64,000 nucleotides of DNA from DAINRZ01 sp964634885 (lineage in GTDB: Bacteria; Bacteroidota; Ignavibacteria; Kapaibacteriales; UBA2268): positions 1-64,000 of the forward strand of contig CAZWLN010000016.1 in assembly GCA_964634885.1 (NCBI GenBank). The letters are read 5' to 3'. Under the pieces are notes generated by a model. That model did no database searches. It had not been told where the DNA came from and saw only the letters and a program-made list of their open reading frames with translations. This document shows positions 25,759-35,535 of this stretch, one piece after another; the stretch's first letter is position 1, and every line of letters starts with the position of its first letter. The translations under genes and the position numbers were made by a program.

Positions 25759-28644
25759 TTATATCTTCACGAACTTATACACCTTATTGCCGACACGCAG
25801 GAAATACATTCCGCGGTACAAGCGGCTTACGTCGATTGACCCGGTATATTTCCCCCGGTATAATTCCATGCCGTTAACAGTCAGAATGGAAACTTCAGAA
25901 TCTGCACCGATATTTCCGTCAATTGCGATATAATCTGTGGCGGGGTTGGGATAGAGGACCCCTTCGACAGAATACGGGTCCTGCGGAATACCGGTCATCA
26001 TACACTGAACGAGGCTCGACACTAATTTCGAACTGGTTTTTACAATGTAGGGTACTTTTGAACCTGTGATATTCAGTAATTTGTAGCCGCTGAACAGAAG
26101 ATTGGTGTCAGGGGTAACGGAGACATGGTTGAAAGCGCCGTAACGGCAATCCATGACACCTCTGTCAATTTCATTTCCTTTGTCGTTGAAAATTATGTAA
26201 CCGGGGTTGCCGTCGATGCTTCCGGCTGCAACGAAATAGTTGTCGCTAATCCTCATTAAGCAATTTATCCATACTTTGTCGTCAGTCAATTTCTTTGACC
26301 ACTGCAGTTTGACCGAATCGCTGTATGACCGTAAAGTATAATCGGGAAAGAATCCTATGAGCATATTGTCGTTCAACCTTGTAAAGCATGAAAAGGCGGA
26401 CTTGTATTCTTTACTTATGGAAATGTTGTTAATGACCAGATCGGAATACTGATTTTCTTCATATTCCCATCGCCCAACCTGCCTTTTATTTTTGATGTAG
26501 TAGTTATAAATAAAATCAAGATGGTTATCTGTATTATTGATATAGATTTTACTTCCGGACTCTAAACCATATGAAGAGGGGAAATCTGTATTCAATATCA
26601 TCGTGTCTTTTTTAATTGAACCATTACAATCTAATAAAAGGAACGTGAATTGTGCATAATTATAATCTGATTCAGCCGTCCCCAAAGCAATACCATTATC
26701 TTGATATTCCAATGAATTTATTTTTTCTTTACAAACATAATACTGCTGATTCAACGGCAGAGTAACATTCTTCTTGATTTTCAGTTTTGAATCCAGCAGG
26801 AAAAGATTCCTGTTAATACCGAAAGCAAAATCATTGAAATTCCTTGCTTTAAGAATTCCAACCCCTTCTGACTTGCTCTCACGTATTGTATCGCCATTCA
26901 CATGAACATTTGATATTGTGCTGAACCACGGGTTAACTCTGTTGTAAACAATCGACCCGTCGGTAAGTTCATACCCTTGCGCTGCGTATGAGACACTGTC
27001 GGTATTATAAGTAAATTCAAATCCGTATTTTGTACCATCGAGGGGGAATTCATCAATTTCTACATCAATGGAGTCTATATTTTCGTTGTTGAATATTGAA
27101 CTATATACTTTCAACTTTACTGTATAAGAACCGTCATACTTAAAAACATGAACCGGGTTCTTTTCTCTGCTTGTCGTGCCGTCTCCTAAATCCCAGAAAA
27201 CGCTGTCAACGATGCCGGTGGAAGTATTTGAAAATGACACCTGAGGCGGACAGTAATTATAATTAAAACTATAGCTGAAATTACCCGTCAATTCCGGCAT
27301 AACCTTTATTGGCTCTGTAATGACAGCAGTGTCTTTGACAGAACCTTTTGTCACAATCAGTCTTACCGTATAGAAGCCGGATTCTGAATAAGCATGTTTA
27401 GGATTCTTTTCGGTAGAAGAAGTACCGTCCTCGAAGTCCCAATAGAATGAATCGGGATTGCCGGTTGAAGCATCATAGAATCTGATAGTGTCTTTTTCCT
27501 GTATTATAGTCGAGTCGTAGTAGAAATTTGCTTTAAGAGAGTTGGTATTGTACACTGTTTGGAACCTGCACAAAGAAGAAGAACTAGTAAAATATACATA
27601 ATCAGAACCGGGGATGGTCTTCATTGCTGAAACAGCGCCGGACAAACCGTGAAACAGCACAGAGTCGTTATTGGAAAGGTCAGCGCCTTTTTTGATATAC
27701 AGAATGCTGTCTGAGGCAACAAAGAGGTTCTTGTTGTCCGGAGAGAACATCATGGCTGTTATAATGGGATTAAACGTCCTCTCTGCAATACTTACTACTC
27801 TAAAATTATTAAATATATGTAGATTACCATTGTATTTTATGGCTGAATACATCTCATCCGCAGACAATGCTATTTTATCATCCGGATCCGGAAATAACTT
27901 AAACTCTGAACGAAAATCCCGATCTATATATAAATATTTGGTCTTCTTCAGTATTATATTACTAATGGAATACATATTTGTAAATTCACGATGATTAAGT
28001 TCCTCATTTTGAATTTCATAGTTGATATATTTAAAAAAACCCAAAAATGAATTATTTCTATATGATAAAAGATCTTTATTAAAATAGCCTGTTTCATAAG
28101 AATAGATTAATGTCAATGATGTATCTTCTATTTTAAATACAGAAACGTATCCTTGCAAACAGTACCAAAAACGATCTCCTGTTTCCGCACCATTTTGAAT
28201 TCTATTATGATAAAACATTTTGTCTTTTGTAAGAGCAAAGATATATTCATTATTATTTTTTATCATGTGAGATGCCACCACTTCATCATCCTCTAAATTC
28301 CTGATAGTAACAAACAATGAATCATAATTCTTTGTAGCCACTAAGTATTCATCACCATCAATAGATAGTGTCACTAAGCCAAGTTTGTAACTGCCGTAAT
28401 CCCGTTTCGCAATGTCTTTCTGCCAGGCCAGGTTGCCGGAAGCAATATCATACTTCTTAATGACATTTCGTGCGTCGAGGGTATAGATAGATTGTCCGTC
28501 GTCAGAGAAAACGTACTGGGTAATAGTCGTGTCGGACACTGTGACCTTCTGGTAGTTGCCTTGGTCCTTCCACTTTGCGGATAGCGGCTCTGCGCAGATG
28601 AGAATGCTAAGCGTTATGATAAATAATGACAGTATTTTCTTCAT
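25759..28644 (-). CDS. Secreted protein with two PKD domains and T9SS-like sorting domain
   Basis: Signal peptide (MKKILSLFIITLSILICAEPLSA), an N-terminal half with propeller-like repeats resembling WD40/YVTN sequence, and two PKD domains with FYWDFEDGTSSTEKNPKHAY and VFWDLGDGTTSREKNPVHVF. A further repeat-rich stretch precedes a type-A sorting domain (LYPNPATDYIAIDG, VSILTVNGMELYRG, RLYRGMYFLRVGNKVY). It should be exported by the type IX system and act at the surface. The middle (26.5-28.3 kb) is more AT-rich than its neighbours, which may mean a distinct origin or weak selection. Confidence 0.85.
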   Translation of the reverse strand: MKKILSLFIITLSILICAEPLSAKWKDQGNYQKVTVSDTTITQYVFSDDGQSIYTLDARNVIKKYDIASGNLAWQKDIAKRDYGSYKLGLVTLSIDGDEYLVATKNYDSLFVTIRNLEDDEVVASHMIKNNNEYIFALTKDKMFYHNRIQNGAETGDRFWYCLQGYVSVFKIEDTSLTLIYSYETGYFNKDLLSYRNNSFLGFFKYINYEIQNEELNHREFTNMYSISNIILKKTKYLYIDRDFRSEFKLFPDPDDKIALSADEMYSAIKYNGNLHIFNNFRVVSIAERTFNPIITAMMFSPDNKNLFVASDSILYIKKGADLSNNDSVLFHGLSGAVSAMKTIPGSDYVYFTSSSSLCRFQTVYNTNSLKANFYYDSTIIQEKDTIRFYDASTGNPDSFYWDFEDGTSSTEKNPKHAYSESGFYTVRLIVTKGSVKDTAVITEPIKVMPELTGNFSYSFNYNYCPPQVSFSNTSTGIVDSVFWDLGDGTTSREKNPVHVFKYDGSYTVKLKVYSSIFNNENIDSIDVEIDEFPLDGTKYGFEFTYNTDSVSYAAQGYELTDGSIVYNRVNPWFSTISNVHVNGDTIRESKSEGVGILKARNFNDFAFGINRNLFLLDSKLKIKKNVTLPLNQQYYVCKEKINSLEYQDNGIALGTAESDYNYAQFTFLLLDCNGSIKKDTMILNTDFPSSYGLESGSKIYINNTDNHLDFIYNYYIKNKRQVGRWEYEENQYSDLVINNISISKEYKSAFSCFTRLNDNMLIGFFPDYTLRSYSDSVKLQWSKKLTDDKVWINCLMRISDNYFVAAGSIDGNPGYIIFNDKGNEIDRGVMDCRYGAFNHVSVTPDTNLLFSGYKLLNITGSKVPYIVKTSSKLVSSLVQCMMTGIPQDPYSVEGVLYPNPATDYIAIDGNIGADSEVSILTVNGMELYRGKYTGSIDVSRLYRGMYFLRVGNKVYKFVKI

Positions 28645-28747
28645 TTTTAAACTCCAAAGCGAAAAAATCTTCTTTAAAAGTAAAAAAATTCTTCGATAAT
28701 AACTATAATTATTTATTCATGGCTCAGTTAATTATCACATTCACTGT

Positions 28748-30004
28748 CTATTTTACCCTGTAGCTTACACCGATTGTCAGGCCGCTTTTCTCCGAAGGAT
28801 GAAGATTGCCCTGGACGCTGTACAAAGTAGCGCCGTATTCATAGCCTATGTTAACACCGATGCCCTGCCAGAGGAATACTGTCAGGCCGGCCTGCGTCTT
28901 GGCAAGGAATCCGAGTTCGGTACCCCCGGCAGTGAGCTGGGCGTATGGATAGACGACGTCTTTAACCAGCAGGTCCGGTAAGGCATAGCGCAAAGAAGCT
29001 CCATACCAGTACATCGAAGGATTCTGTGTCCAGGTGTAGCTGACTCCGTTTTCCATGTAAGGGTATTTTAGGATATATGTCTCAGTACCAAATTCGACGC
29101 CAACGGAAAAATTCCTGTCGATGGAATAGAACAGGCCGGCAGAATAGTTTTCGAGTGACGACGACTTCTTCAGCCCGGCAGGTGTTTCATTGCCGCTGCC
29201 TGTGTTGAACAGCGAAGCAGCTCTTCCGTGGGCTTCATAGCGTGTAATGTCGGCCAGTCCTTCGCTCGTTTCAGCCATTGCCTTCAAATAGTCGCCGTTG
29301 TCGGGTTCCGCCAGTGCGGAGGCGTTGTTACCGCCTTCAATATTATTCTTGTCCGTCAGGTCGGGCGTACCTACTTCGACCGGTGTAAGGCTCATGTAAG
29401 TATCTATGTTTGCAACGACTTTCTCGACCGGCGAGCTAGGGAGTTCCTTGTCAGTGTCGTTCACCAGTACGGCTCTCCTGTAGTTCCTCACCGGTAGGGT
29501 GGACTGCCTTGAGGGTTGTGTCTCGACACTGGACATTACAGGATATTGTCCCTTCTGCAAAGTGTTGTCCGTCACATTGCTGCTCAGTTTCAAGACAGGC
29601 AGTCCGCCGGTACTTTTAATAGCATAGTCAGTGGTTTCAGCCCTGTTGTTAAGCATCATTACGATGAAAGCAGTAATCGCTGCAGAAAGCAGGATAGCAA
29701 TGATCGTAGTAATATTCCGACCAAAGGCTGACTTAAGCCTTGGATTGGTAACGACAACGGGCATGGGGTTAACCGGCACTTCGACAGGGGCGCCGAAACC
29801 AAGCGCCGAGAAGATGGCGGCAGTGGTTGCCAGGGGCGGGGCAATGCCTGCCATGTCGTTTTGTGTCAGGACATGCATCTTCACCTGCTGGTTAAACTCG
29901 TTGCGCAATTCTGCGTTCCGGTTCAGCTCGGCAAACAAAGAGTCCTCTTCAGGCCCGTTGAGGCCTTCGTCCAGGAAATCGTGTATTAGTTTAGCGTAAC
30001 TCAT
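28748..30004 (-). CDS. Putative anti-sigma factor with C-terminal outer-membrane-barrel-like domain
   Basis: The N-terminus (FLDEGLNGPEEDSLFAELNR) looks like a Bacteroidota anti-sigma cytoplasmic segment without a zinc finger. One membrane helix (ITTIIAILLSAAITAFIVMML, about 96-116) is followed by a 170-residue low-complexity periplasmic part. Residues about 285-418 alternate polar and non-polar residues in strands (SAGLFYSIDRNFSVGVEFG, WYGASLRYALPD, TVFLWQGIGVNIGYEYG), like small OmpA-like barrels. It sits 22 bases after the ECF sigma gene. The fusion would join sigma control and an envelope barrel domain in one chain. Confidence 0.7.
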   Translation of the reverse strand: MSYAKLIHDFLDEGLNGPEEDSLFAELNRNAELRNEFNQQVKMHVLTQNDMAGIAPPLATTAAIFSALGFGAPVEVPVNPMPVVVTNPRLKSAFGRNITTIIAILLSAAITAFIVMMLNNRAETTDYAIKSTGGLPVLKLSSNVTDNTLQKGQYPVMSSVETQPSRQSTLPVRNYRRAVLVNDTDKELPSSPVEKVVANIDTYMSLTPVEVGTPDLTDKNNIEGGNNASALAEPDNGDYLKAMAETSEGLADITRYEAHGRAASLFNTGSGNETPAGLKKSSSLENYSAGLFYSIDRNFSVGVEFGTETYILKYPYMENGVSYTWTQNPSMYWYGASLRYALPDLLVKDVVYPYAQLTAGGTELGFLAKTQAGLTVFLWQGIGVNIGYEYGATLYSVQGNLHPSEKSGLTIGVSYRVK

Positions 30005-30026
30005 TTCATTACCAATATATATTTAT

Positions 30027-30584
30027 TTAATTAGACATATCTTGTAAATAGGGTTCTAAAATGCTTTTAATCTTTTCTTTTGCCCTCCACACCCTGTTTT
30101 TACTTGAAGCAATCGACTCGCCCATGATCTCGGCAATCTCCTTGTAGGAGAAACCGTGGTACTGGCGAAGGACGAAGGCTTCCCTGTATTCGAAGTCCAG
30201 CAGGTCCAGCGATGAAGCGATGAGGTCGAGCATTTCCTTCTGCTCGTAGCTTCTGTCGTTGGTGTACGGCAGGAAGTCCTCTATGTTGACTCCTGTTTTC
30301 TTGTCCCTCTTGAAGTTCAGGCACAGGTTCCTGGTAATGGTGATCAGGAAAGCCCCGACACTGTCCAGGTTTTTCTGTTCCTTCGCCGAGTCGAAGAACT
30401 TAAGCATGGCTTCCTGGAAGACATCGTTGGCATCCTCGGGGTTGCCCAGGACTCTCAGTACATAGGCGTAGAGCCTTTGGGAGTGCCTCTTGTACAGTTC
30501 GGCAAACGCAGCTTCGGCCACAGGCTTCTCTCCGCTCAGTGAAGCGTATAATTCATTGTCGCTGTATTTACCGTAATTCTTCAT
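30027..30584 (-). CDS. ECF-type RNA polymerase sigma factor
   Basis: 185 residues with region 2 (FAELYKRHSQRLYAYVLRVL, EDANDVFQEAMLKFF) and region 4 (LDFEYREAFVLRQYHGFSYK, EIAEIMGESIASSKNRVWRA), the two-domain layout of extracytoplasmic-function sigma factors. It is flanked in the same operon by a TolB-like lipoprotein (5 bases upstream) and the putative anti-sigma protein (downstream), so it probably responds to an envelope signal. The target promoter is not identifiable here. Confidence 0.94.
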   Translation of the reverse strand: MKNYGKYSDNELYASLSGEKPVAEAAFAELYKRHSQRLYAYVLRVLGNPEDANDVFQEAMLKFFDSAKEQKNLDSVGAFLITITRNLCLNFKRDKKTGVNIEDFLPYTNDRSYEQKEMLDLIASSLDLLDFEYREAFVLRQYHGFSYKEIAEIMGESIASSKNRVWRAKEKIKSILEPYLQDMSN

Positions 30585-30589
30585 ATAGT

Positions 30590-31663
30590 TTAATTAACGC
30601 TCCAAAAAGCTCTCGAAACATTGTTACCCAGGACACTCCTCCGGGAACTCTTCATTGAGTACACTTCCAAAGTGCCGCTGAATTCGCCGGTGTTTCTCGG
30701 ATACCTGATAAACATTATCTTACCTCCGTCCGGAGACCACCGCGGATAGGAATAATAGTCCGACTGGCTGCAGTTCGTAATCTTCCAAAGTTTGCCGTTG
30801 CGTATGTTCTTCAGCCAGATGTTTCCGTCAGAAGCAGCAAAGCAAACAGAATCCATGCCCGGCGACACAATGGGCATCATCGCTACCAGGCTGTCGTCGT
30901 CAACAATTGTTTCACTGTTGCCGTCGATGCTCCTGATGATGATGTCGTTAGAGGAACCGTTCTCATAGGCAGCAAACACAAAGGACTTAGAGTCGGCAGA
31001 CCAGGCAATGGAAATCTTACCGGCCCCTGTATTAACTCCGTTCGGCAGGCTGACCGCCACACTGTCTTTAATATTGTCAGTGCTGACGACGACAAGCTTC
31101 ATGGCTGCCCCTGTGCTGTCTCCCGTATAGTAGGCGATATGGGCGCCGTCGGGAGCAAACGAAGGGAGTGTATTCCTGTTAAAGACGGAGCTGATCTCGA
31201 TTCCGCCGGTTCCGGTGATTGTCAGGTAATTGAGCCTGGAACCGCTGGCAAAGAGGATATAGTTCCGTTTGGGATTGCACATTACAAAACCTAGGCCGGG
31301 GTAAGGAACTTCGTTCAGGCTCATCTTAACACCCCCGACACCGAGTTTCTTATACATTAATGTGTCGATTCCCGTCTCCGACATCCTGAAGAAAGCCATC
31401 ATATCATCCGAATTGGGCAGTGAAAACAACATTCCGTTATCGACGATGGCACCGGGGCCGTTACCGCCGTAGTTGACACCGTAGATGTTCGGGCTGCTGC
31501 TGCCTAAGGGCATGGCATCGTAGTATATGTCATAGTCCTTTTCTTCTGTCGGGCCGTTCAGCTCACATGGATCGCATCCGCAAATTAGTACCCAGTTGAC
31601 AAAGAACGCAATATATCTCAATCTTTTAAAAAGTAAACCCTTTTTCATATCAATTTTTTTCAT
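30590..31663 (-). CDS. TolB-like beta-propeller lipoprotein
   Basis: A lipoprotein signal ends in VLICGC (lipobox ICGC). The mature part has WD40-like/TolB repeats: PSFAPDGAHIAYY, IAWSADSKSFVFAAYENG, PIVSPGMDSVCFAAS, PRWSPDGGKIMFI. It should be an envelope-anchored propeller binding an unknown ligand or protein. As the first gene of the operon with the ECF sigma factor and its partner, it may take part in signal sensing (inference). ATG 31648 is an alternative start. Confidence 0.82.
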   Translation of the reverse strand: MKKIDMKKGLLFKRLRYIAFFVNWVLICGCDPCELNGPTEEKDYDIYYDAMPLGSSSPNIYGVNYGGNGPGAIVDNGMLFSLPNSDDMMAFFRMSETGIDTLMYKKLGVGGVKMSLNEVPYPGLGFVMCNPKRNYILFASGSRLNYLTITGTGGIEISSVFNRNTLPSFAPDGAHIAYYTGDSTGAAMKLVVVSTDNIKDSVAVSLPNGVNTGAGKISIAWSADSKSFVFAAYENGSSNDIIIRSIDGNSETIVDDDSLVAMMPIVSPGMDSVCFAASDGNIWLKNIRNGKLWKITNCSQSDYYSYPRWSPDGGKIMFIRYPRNTGEFSGTLEVYSMKSSRRSVLGNNVSRAFWSVN

Positions 31664-31848
31664 TTTACTTTTTTCTTAACTACAATGACACATTAACAGT
31701 AAAAAGGTCACAGCTTTCTTGAAAAATAATTTCATATTTTGAGAAATATTTTCATTACGACCGCCGTTAACCTTTAAAACTAATAAATACTTAGTTTATT
31801 TATTACAAATTAAAAAATATTTTTATGATTTTCCCAATAAAAATTTTT

Positions 31849-31856
31849 ATCTTTGT
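31849..31856 (+). promoter_or_regulatory. Candidate -7 element of the rpmH operon promoter
   Basis: TATCTTTG matches TAnnTTTG and lies 60 bases ahead of rpmH; no clear TTG is present at -33. The 31664-31915 gap is strongly AT-rich, and I see no DnaA boxes in it. Confidence 0.35.
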
Positions 31857-31915
31857 AGTTCTTTTATTTGGAAGTATTAAAAAAGATTATATTTTGATAA
31901 ATTGAAGGTTTAAAA

Positions 31916-32074
31916 ATGAAAAGGACATATCAGCCGAGCCGCAGAAAACGGCTTAATAAACACGGCTTCAGAGAGAGAATGGCAACGAAGAACGGCAGGA
32001 AAGTGCTTGCAGCCCGCAGGGCCAAAGGCAGATTCAAACTGACAGTCAGCGACGAAGGCAAGAAGCCCAATTAG
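31916..32074 (+). CDS. rpmH: 50S ribosomal protein L34
   Basis: 52 residues with the unmistakable L34 pattern: MKRTYQPSRRKRLNKHGF, RMATKNGRKVLAARRAKGR. It binds 23S rRNA in the large subunit. GAAGG lies ten bases upstream of the ATG. It heads the conserved rpmH-rnpA-yidD-yidC order; dnaA, often upstream in other bacteria, is not present here. Confidence 0.96.
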   Translation: MKRTYQPSRRKRLNKHGFRERMATKNGRKVLAARRAKGRFKLTVSDEGKKPN

Positions 32075-32127
32075 TTCTCTTGCGCAGGAGCTGTTCCCGC
32101 ACAATTGATGTAATATACCGTAAGTAT

Positions 32128-32553
32128 ATGGCTGTCAACCAACTTAAGTCATTAAAAGGAAAAGAGAACTTTTCCTTTATTTATAATAACGGTATAAGAT
32201 GCTACGACAAGAACTCCCTTGCCATTTTCAGGAAAAGGGAACCGTCCGTTGAAGACCAGACCGCAAAAGACAGGGTAATATACCTGGGAGTGGTGGTCGG
32301 CAAAAGGACAAGCAAAAAAGCTGTGGTCAGGAACAGGCTTAAGCGCTTGATGAGAGAAAGCGTAAGGCAGTCTCTGAAAGAACTGGAAGGAACACTCCCT
32401 GCCGATACAATCGAAAGCATGGTGTTCATCTGGAGGAAAGCTCCCGTTCACCCCATGGCTGTCAGGCTCAGCCGGGTTAAACCGGAGATCATGAACCTGC
32501 TGAAGTGTTTCCTGGCCGGCCAATGTTCACAAACGAGGGAGAAAGAAGGATGA
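32128..32553 (+). CDS. rnpA: Ribonuclease P protein component
   Basis: 141 residues from ATG 32128. The RNA-binding signature is VVVGKRTSKKAVVRNRLKRL followed by MRESVR, matching the RNR motif of the family; the N-terminal LKGKENFSFIYNNG fits the substrate-binding cleft. It assists the RNase P RNA in cutting tRNA 5' leaders. A longer form from TTG 32080 would almost touch rpmH but adds residues unlike the family. Its stop overlaps the yidD start. Confidence 0.93.
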   Translation: MAVNQLKSLKGKENFSFIYNNGIRCYDKNSLAIFRKREPSVEDQTAKDRVIYLGVVVGKRTSKKAVVRNRLKRLMRESVRQSLKELEGTLPADTIESMVFIWRKAPVHPMAVRLSRVKPEIMNLLKCFLAGQCSQTREKEG

Positions 32554-32792
32554 AATACATAGTCCTGTTCCTGATAAGGTTATACCAGCTAACTCTCTCG
32601 CCCCTTTTTGCAGGATCATGCAGGTTCCACCCATCCTGTTCCGAATATGCACTGGAAGCAGTTAAAAGATTCGGAGCCTTCAGAGGTTCCTGGCTCGCAA
32701 TCAAACGAATCGGCAGGTGCAATCCCTTCCATCCCGGCGGATACGATCCGGTGCCGGAAAAAAAAACCAATGAAATTTGTTGTTTTAAGTAA
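32550..32792 (+). CDS. yidD: Membrane protein insertion efficiency factor YidD
   Basis: 80 residues with an amphipathic N-terminal helix (MKYIVLFLIRLYQLTLSPLF) and the conserved CRFHPSCSEYALEA and GRCNPFHPGGYDPVP. It helps YidC-dependent membrane insertion. The start at 32550 follows GAGAAAGAAGG and overlaps the rnpA stop as ATGA, indicating coupled translation. It is 18 bases ahead of yidC. Confidence 0.95.
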   Translation: MKYIVLFLIRLYQLTLSPLFAGSCRFHPSCSEYALEAVKRFGAFRGSWLAIKRIGRCNPFHPGGYDPVPEKKTNEICCFK

Positions 32793-32810
32793 TATTTAAC
32801 TGTGCAAAAA

Positions 32811-34718
32811 ATGGATAGAAATTCAATTATCGGGTTTAGTCTCATAGGTGTTATTGTTGTAGGATGGCTGTTCTATTCTTCAGTCAAACAGGCGCCTGAA
32901 CCTTCGAAAGTAAAACCCGCCAAAGCCGATACGACGCTCGTCGCCGATTCTTCCAAAAAAGTAAAACCTGACTCCCTTACCGCAAAGGCTTCCGCCGCGG
33001 ATACGACAACAACCCTGAGCCTGACCGCTCCCCTCAACAGGGATTCGCTCCTGGCCGTTGATAAGCTGGGCATTTACTTTTCCAAATTTGCCAAAGGCAC
33101 CAATGACACTATTACAATCGACAATGACCTGCTGACGGCGAAGATTGCCACGAAAGGCGCTGCCATCGTCGAATGGACATTAAAGAAATACACCAAATGG
33201 GACGGGGTACCCACACAGCTCATCAGGAATGACCTGGGAAGCAATTACTTCCTTTCGTTCGATTCCCGTGACGACAAGGCCATCGACACCCGCGACCTGT
33301 ACTTCACTTCGTCCGCAGTGCAGAAGCAGTACAAAGTAACCGGCAATGATTCGGTTACCCTTACTTTCCGCCTGCCGATGGGCACAGACAAGGAGATTGT
33401 CAGGACATACACCTTCTACGGCAATACCTATCACATGATGACCGATTTTGTCGTCAGGAATATGGACGAATACGTTAAGCTTACAGGTTACAGCATCAAC
33501 TGGGCAAACGGCCTGAAATACCAGGAATACCGCTCCGACATCGAATCGGACGACGCCGAAGCTATGGTTGTTAAAAACGATGAGTCCGAATCGATCAACG
33601 CAAGCGGAAGCGACCCTGTACAGTTCGATCCTGTCATCGACGGCAACATCGACTTCGCAGCAGTAAAATCAAAATACTTCACCGTGGCTTTCATTCCCTA
33701 TCCCAAAAACGCCTTCGAAGTCAAAGTCTCCGGCGAAGGGAAACGTTCGCCTTTACCGGACAAAGGCATGCTCGAATCGTACGACATGAAGATTAAAATG
33801 GCGTACAAAGGCGGCGTCGTTAAAAACAGTTTCAAGGTTTACATTGGCCCACTGGAATACGACATAGTACAGAAACTCGGTATCCAGAAAACAATTAGTT
33901 TCGGCATTTTCAGGATCATCGGGGAATATGTCCTTCTTCCGTTCATCAAATTGATCAACCATTTTGTGCCAAACTTCGGTATCTGCATTATAATCTTCTC
34001 ATTCTTCATAAAAATCATTCTCTACCCGCTGTCGATCGGCCAGCTTAAGTCTTCCCAGAAGATGCAGCTCATCAATCCGGAAATTGCCAAGCTCAGGGAA
34101 CAGTACAAAGATGACCCCAAGCAACAGCAGCAGGAGACAATGAAGCTTTACAGCCAGTACGGCATCAACCCCGCAAGCGGCTGCCTGCCGATGCTGCTCC
34201 AGATGCCGATCCTCATCGCATTGTGGAATGTACTGAAAACTGCAATCGAACTGCGCCAGGCCGAGTTTCTGCCCTTCTGGCTTACAGACCTTTCACTGCC
34301 TGACTATATCATACATTTCCCGGTAGCAATCTTAGGCATATCCGACCTGTCCGGTTTAGCCCTCCTGATGGGTGTTACAATGTACATCCAGCAGAAAATG
34401 ACTGTAACCGACCCCAGGCAGAAGATGATGGTGTACATGATGCCGATCATGTTTACGCTGATGTTCTCGAACCTGCCTTCAGGACTTAATCTTTACTACT
34501 TCATGTTCAACATTTTCAGCATTGCACAGCAGATATACATGAATAAGTTCTCGAAAAAGAAGCCGACCCTTGCCGACCTGAAGAGAATGCCCAAAAAGGA
34601 GGGATGGCTGCAGAAGAAGATGCGCGAAGCCGAGGAAATCGCAAAGTCTCAGGGCCGAAGCGTCCCCGGACAGCAGTACACTTCTACGAAGACAAAGAAT
34701 CAACGCAAGAAAAAATAG
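32811..34718 (+). CDS. yidC: Membrane protein insertase YidC
   Basis: 635 residues from ATG 32811 (MDRNSIIGF, the family start). One N-terminal membrane helix, a large periplasmic beta-supersandwich domain (about 100-365), then the five-helix 60KD_IMP insertase core with PLSIGQLKSSQKMQLINPEI and GCLPMLLQMPILIALWNVL, and a basic tail (about 590-635) suited to ribosome contact. It is the last gene of the rpmH operon and is closed by a terminator. Confidence 0.97.
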   Translation: MDRNSIIGFSLIGVIVVGWLFYSSVKQAPEPSKVKPAKADTTLVADSSKKVKPDSLTAKASAADTTTTLSLTAPLNRDSLLAVDKLGIYFSKFAKGTNDTITIDNDLLTAKIATKGAAIVEWTLKKYTKWDGVPTQLIRNDLGSNYFLSFDSRDDKAIDTRDLYFTSSAVQKQYKVTGNDSVTLTFRLPMGTDKEIVRTYTFYGNTYHMMTDFVVRNMDEYVKLTGYSINWANGLKYQEYRSDIESDDAEAMVVKNDESESINASGSDPVQFDPVIDGNIDFAAVKSKYFTVAFIPYPKNAFEVKVSGEGKRSPLPDKGMLESYDMKIKMAYKGGVVKNSFKVYIGPLEYDIVQKLGIQKTISFGIFRIIGEYVLLPFIKLINHFVPNFGICIIIFSFFIKIILYPLSIGQLKSSQKMQLINPEIAKLREQYKDDPKQQQQETMKLYSQYGINPASGCLPMLLQMPILIALWNVLKTAIELRQAEFLPFWLTDLSLPDYIIHFPVAILGISDLSGLALLMGVTMYIQQKMTVTDPRQKMMVYMMPIMFTLMFSNLPSGLNLYYFMFNIFSIAQQIYMNKFSKKKPTLADLKRMPKKEGWLQKKMREAEEIAKSQGRSVPGQQYTSTKTKNQRKKK

Positions 34719-34742
34719 AGTTGAATAAATCATAATAGTATT

Positions 34743-34770
34743 AAAGGCAGCACGAGCTGCCTTTTTTTTT
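34743..34770 (+). terminator. Rho-independent terminator of the rpmH-yidC operon
   Basis: AAAGGCAGC, loop ACG, GCTGCCTT, then a run of ten T. Confidence 0.9.
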
Positions 34771-35535
34771 GCTGGCAGCCGCAGGCAGTAAACAGTTGAA
34801 CTGCGGCAACCGGCAGGTCCAATTGCATTGTCCCAATTGACGCGTGGGAGACCGTAGCCTCATCGGCAGGGGGCCTGCTCCTCTGCCTTACTGCGCAACG
34901 AGGCACAGGCCAAAAGCGTAACGCATCAATAGATTAGGTAATATTATCCGAACCCTTACCCATTTCCGTTTTTACGGACCTTCGCTATTTGTAGTGGGTA
35001 AATAGTTAAGAAAATCAAATGTATATTTTTTCAAATCTCAATGGACACTCCCCGGCTGCTGCCGCAGCCACCCCTATTTTTAGAGGGGTTGAGACCTGAC
35101 ACAACGCTCCCCCTCTGACAAGAGGTGGTCGGGTGGTGTGTAATGGCGCATTATTACTGTATTATTGTCAGATCACCTCATGCTACTAATACCCATTTTC
35201 GTAATAATATATTCTTTTAACCCATACAAAACAGCGAAGAGCCATTTTTACTCCATCAGGAAGTACTGTCATCATCAGCAAAATGGCATATTAATTGAAG
35301 AATATTTAAGTTTATTAAACTGATAAAAACTGGAAAGTTAATGAATTACAACATCATATGCTGCAATCAGGCTGATGACAGCACTAATTTATCCATCACA
35401 TCTGTCAGCATTTTTCAACTATTATATATGAAAAACCTGACAGTCGTTCCCTGACAGATTGTAAGTTATACCTTTTTGGTGAACTGTTATAATGAAGAAA
35501 TGAAACTATTATGTAAATATTGAGACAGGATACCT
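34771..35535. other. 765-base intergenic region with hairpin repeats
   Basis: No gene is supported on either strand. 35046-35130 contains G+C-rich inverted sequences (CCCCTATTTTTAGAGGGG; CCCCCTCTGACAAGAGG) akin to the hairpin repeats near 25.6, 57.1 and 62.5 kb. The last 200 bases are AT-rich and probably hold the promoter of the next gene, but no consensus is found. No tRNA or known small RNA was recognised. Confidence 0.5.

Noticed and set aside
31664..31915. Possible replication origin ahead of rpmH
   Set aside because: AT-rich and in a cluster often near oriC, but no DnaA boxes (TTATCCACA or close) and no dnaA or dnaN are present.
34771..35535. tRNA, tmRNA or other known RNA in the gap after yidC
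   Set aside because: No T-loop (GGTTCRA) with a matching acceptor stem and no tmRNA or SRP RNA signature was found.
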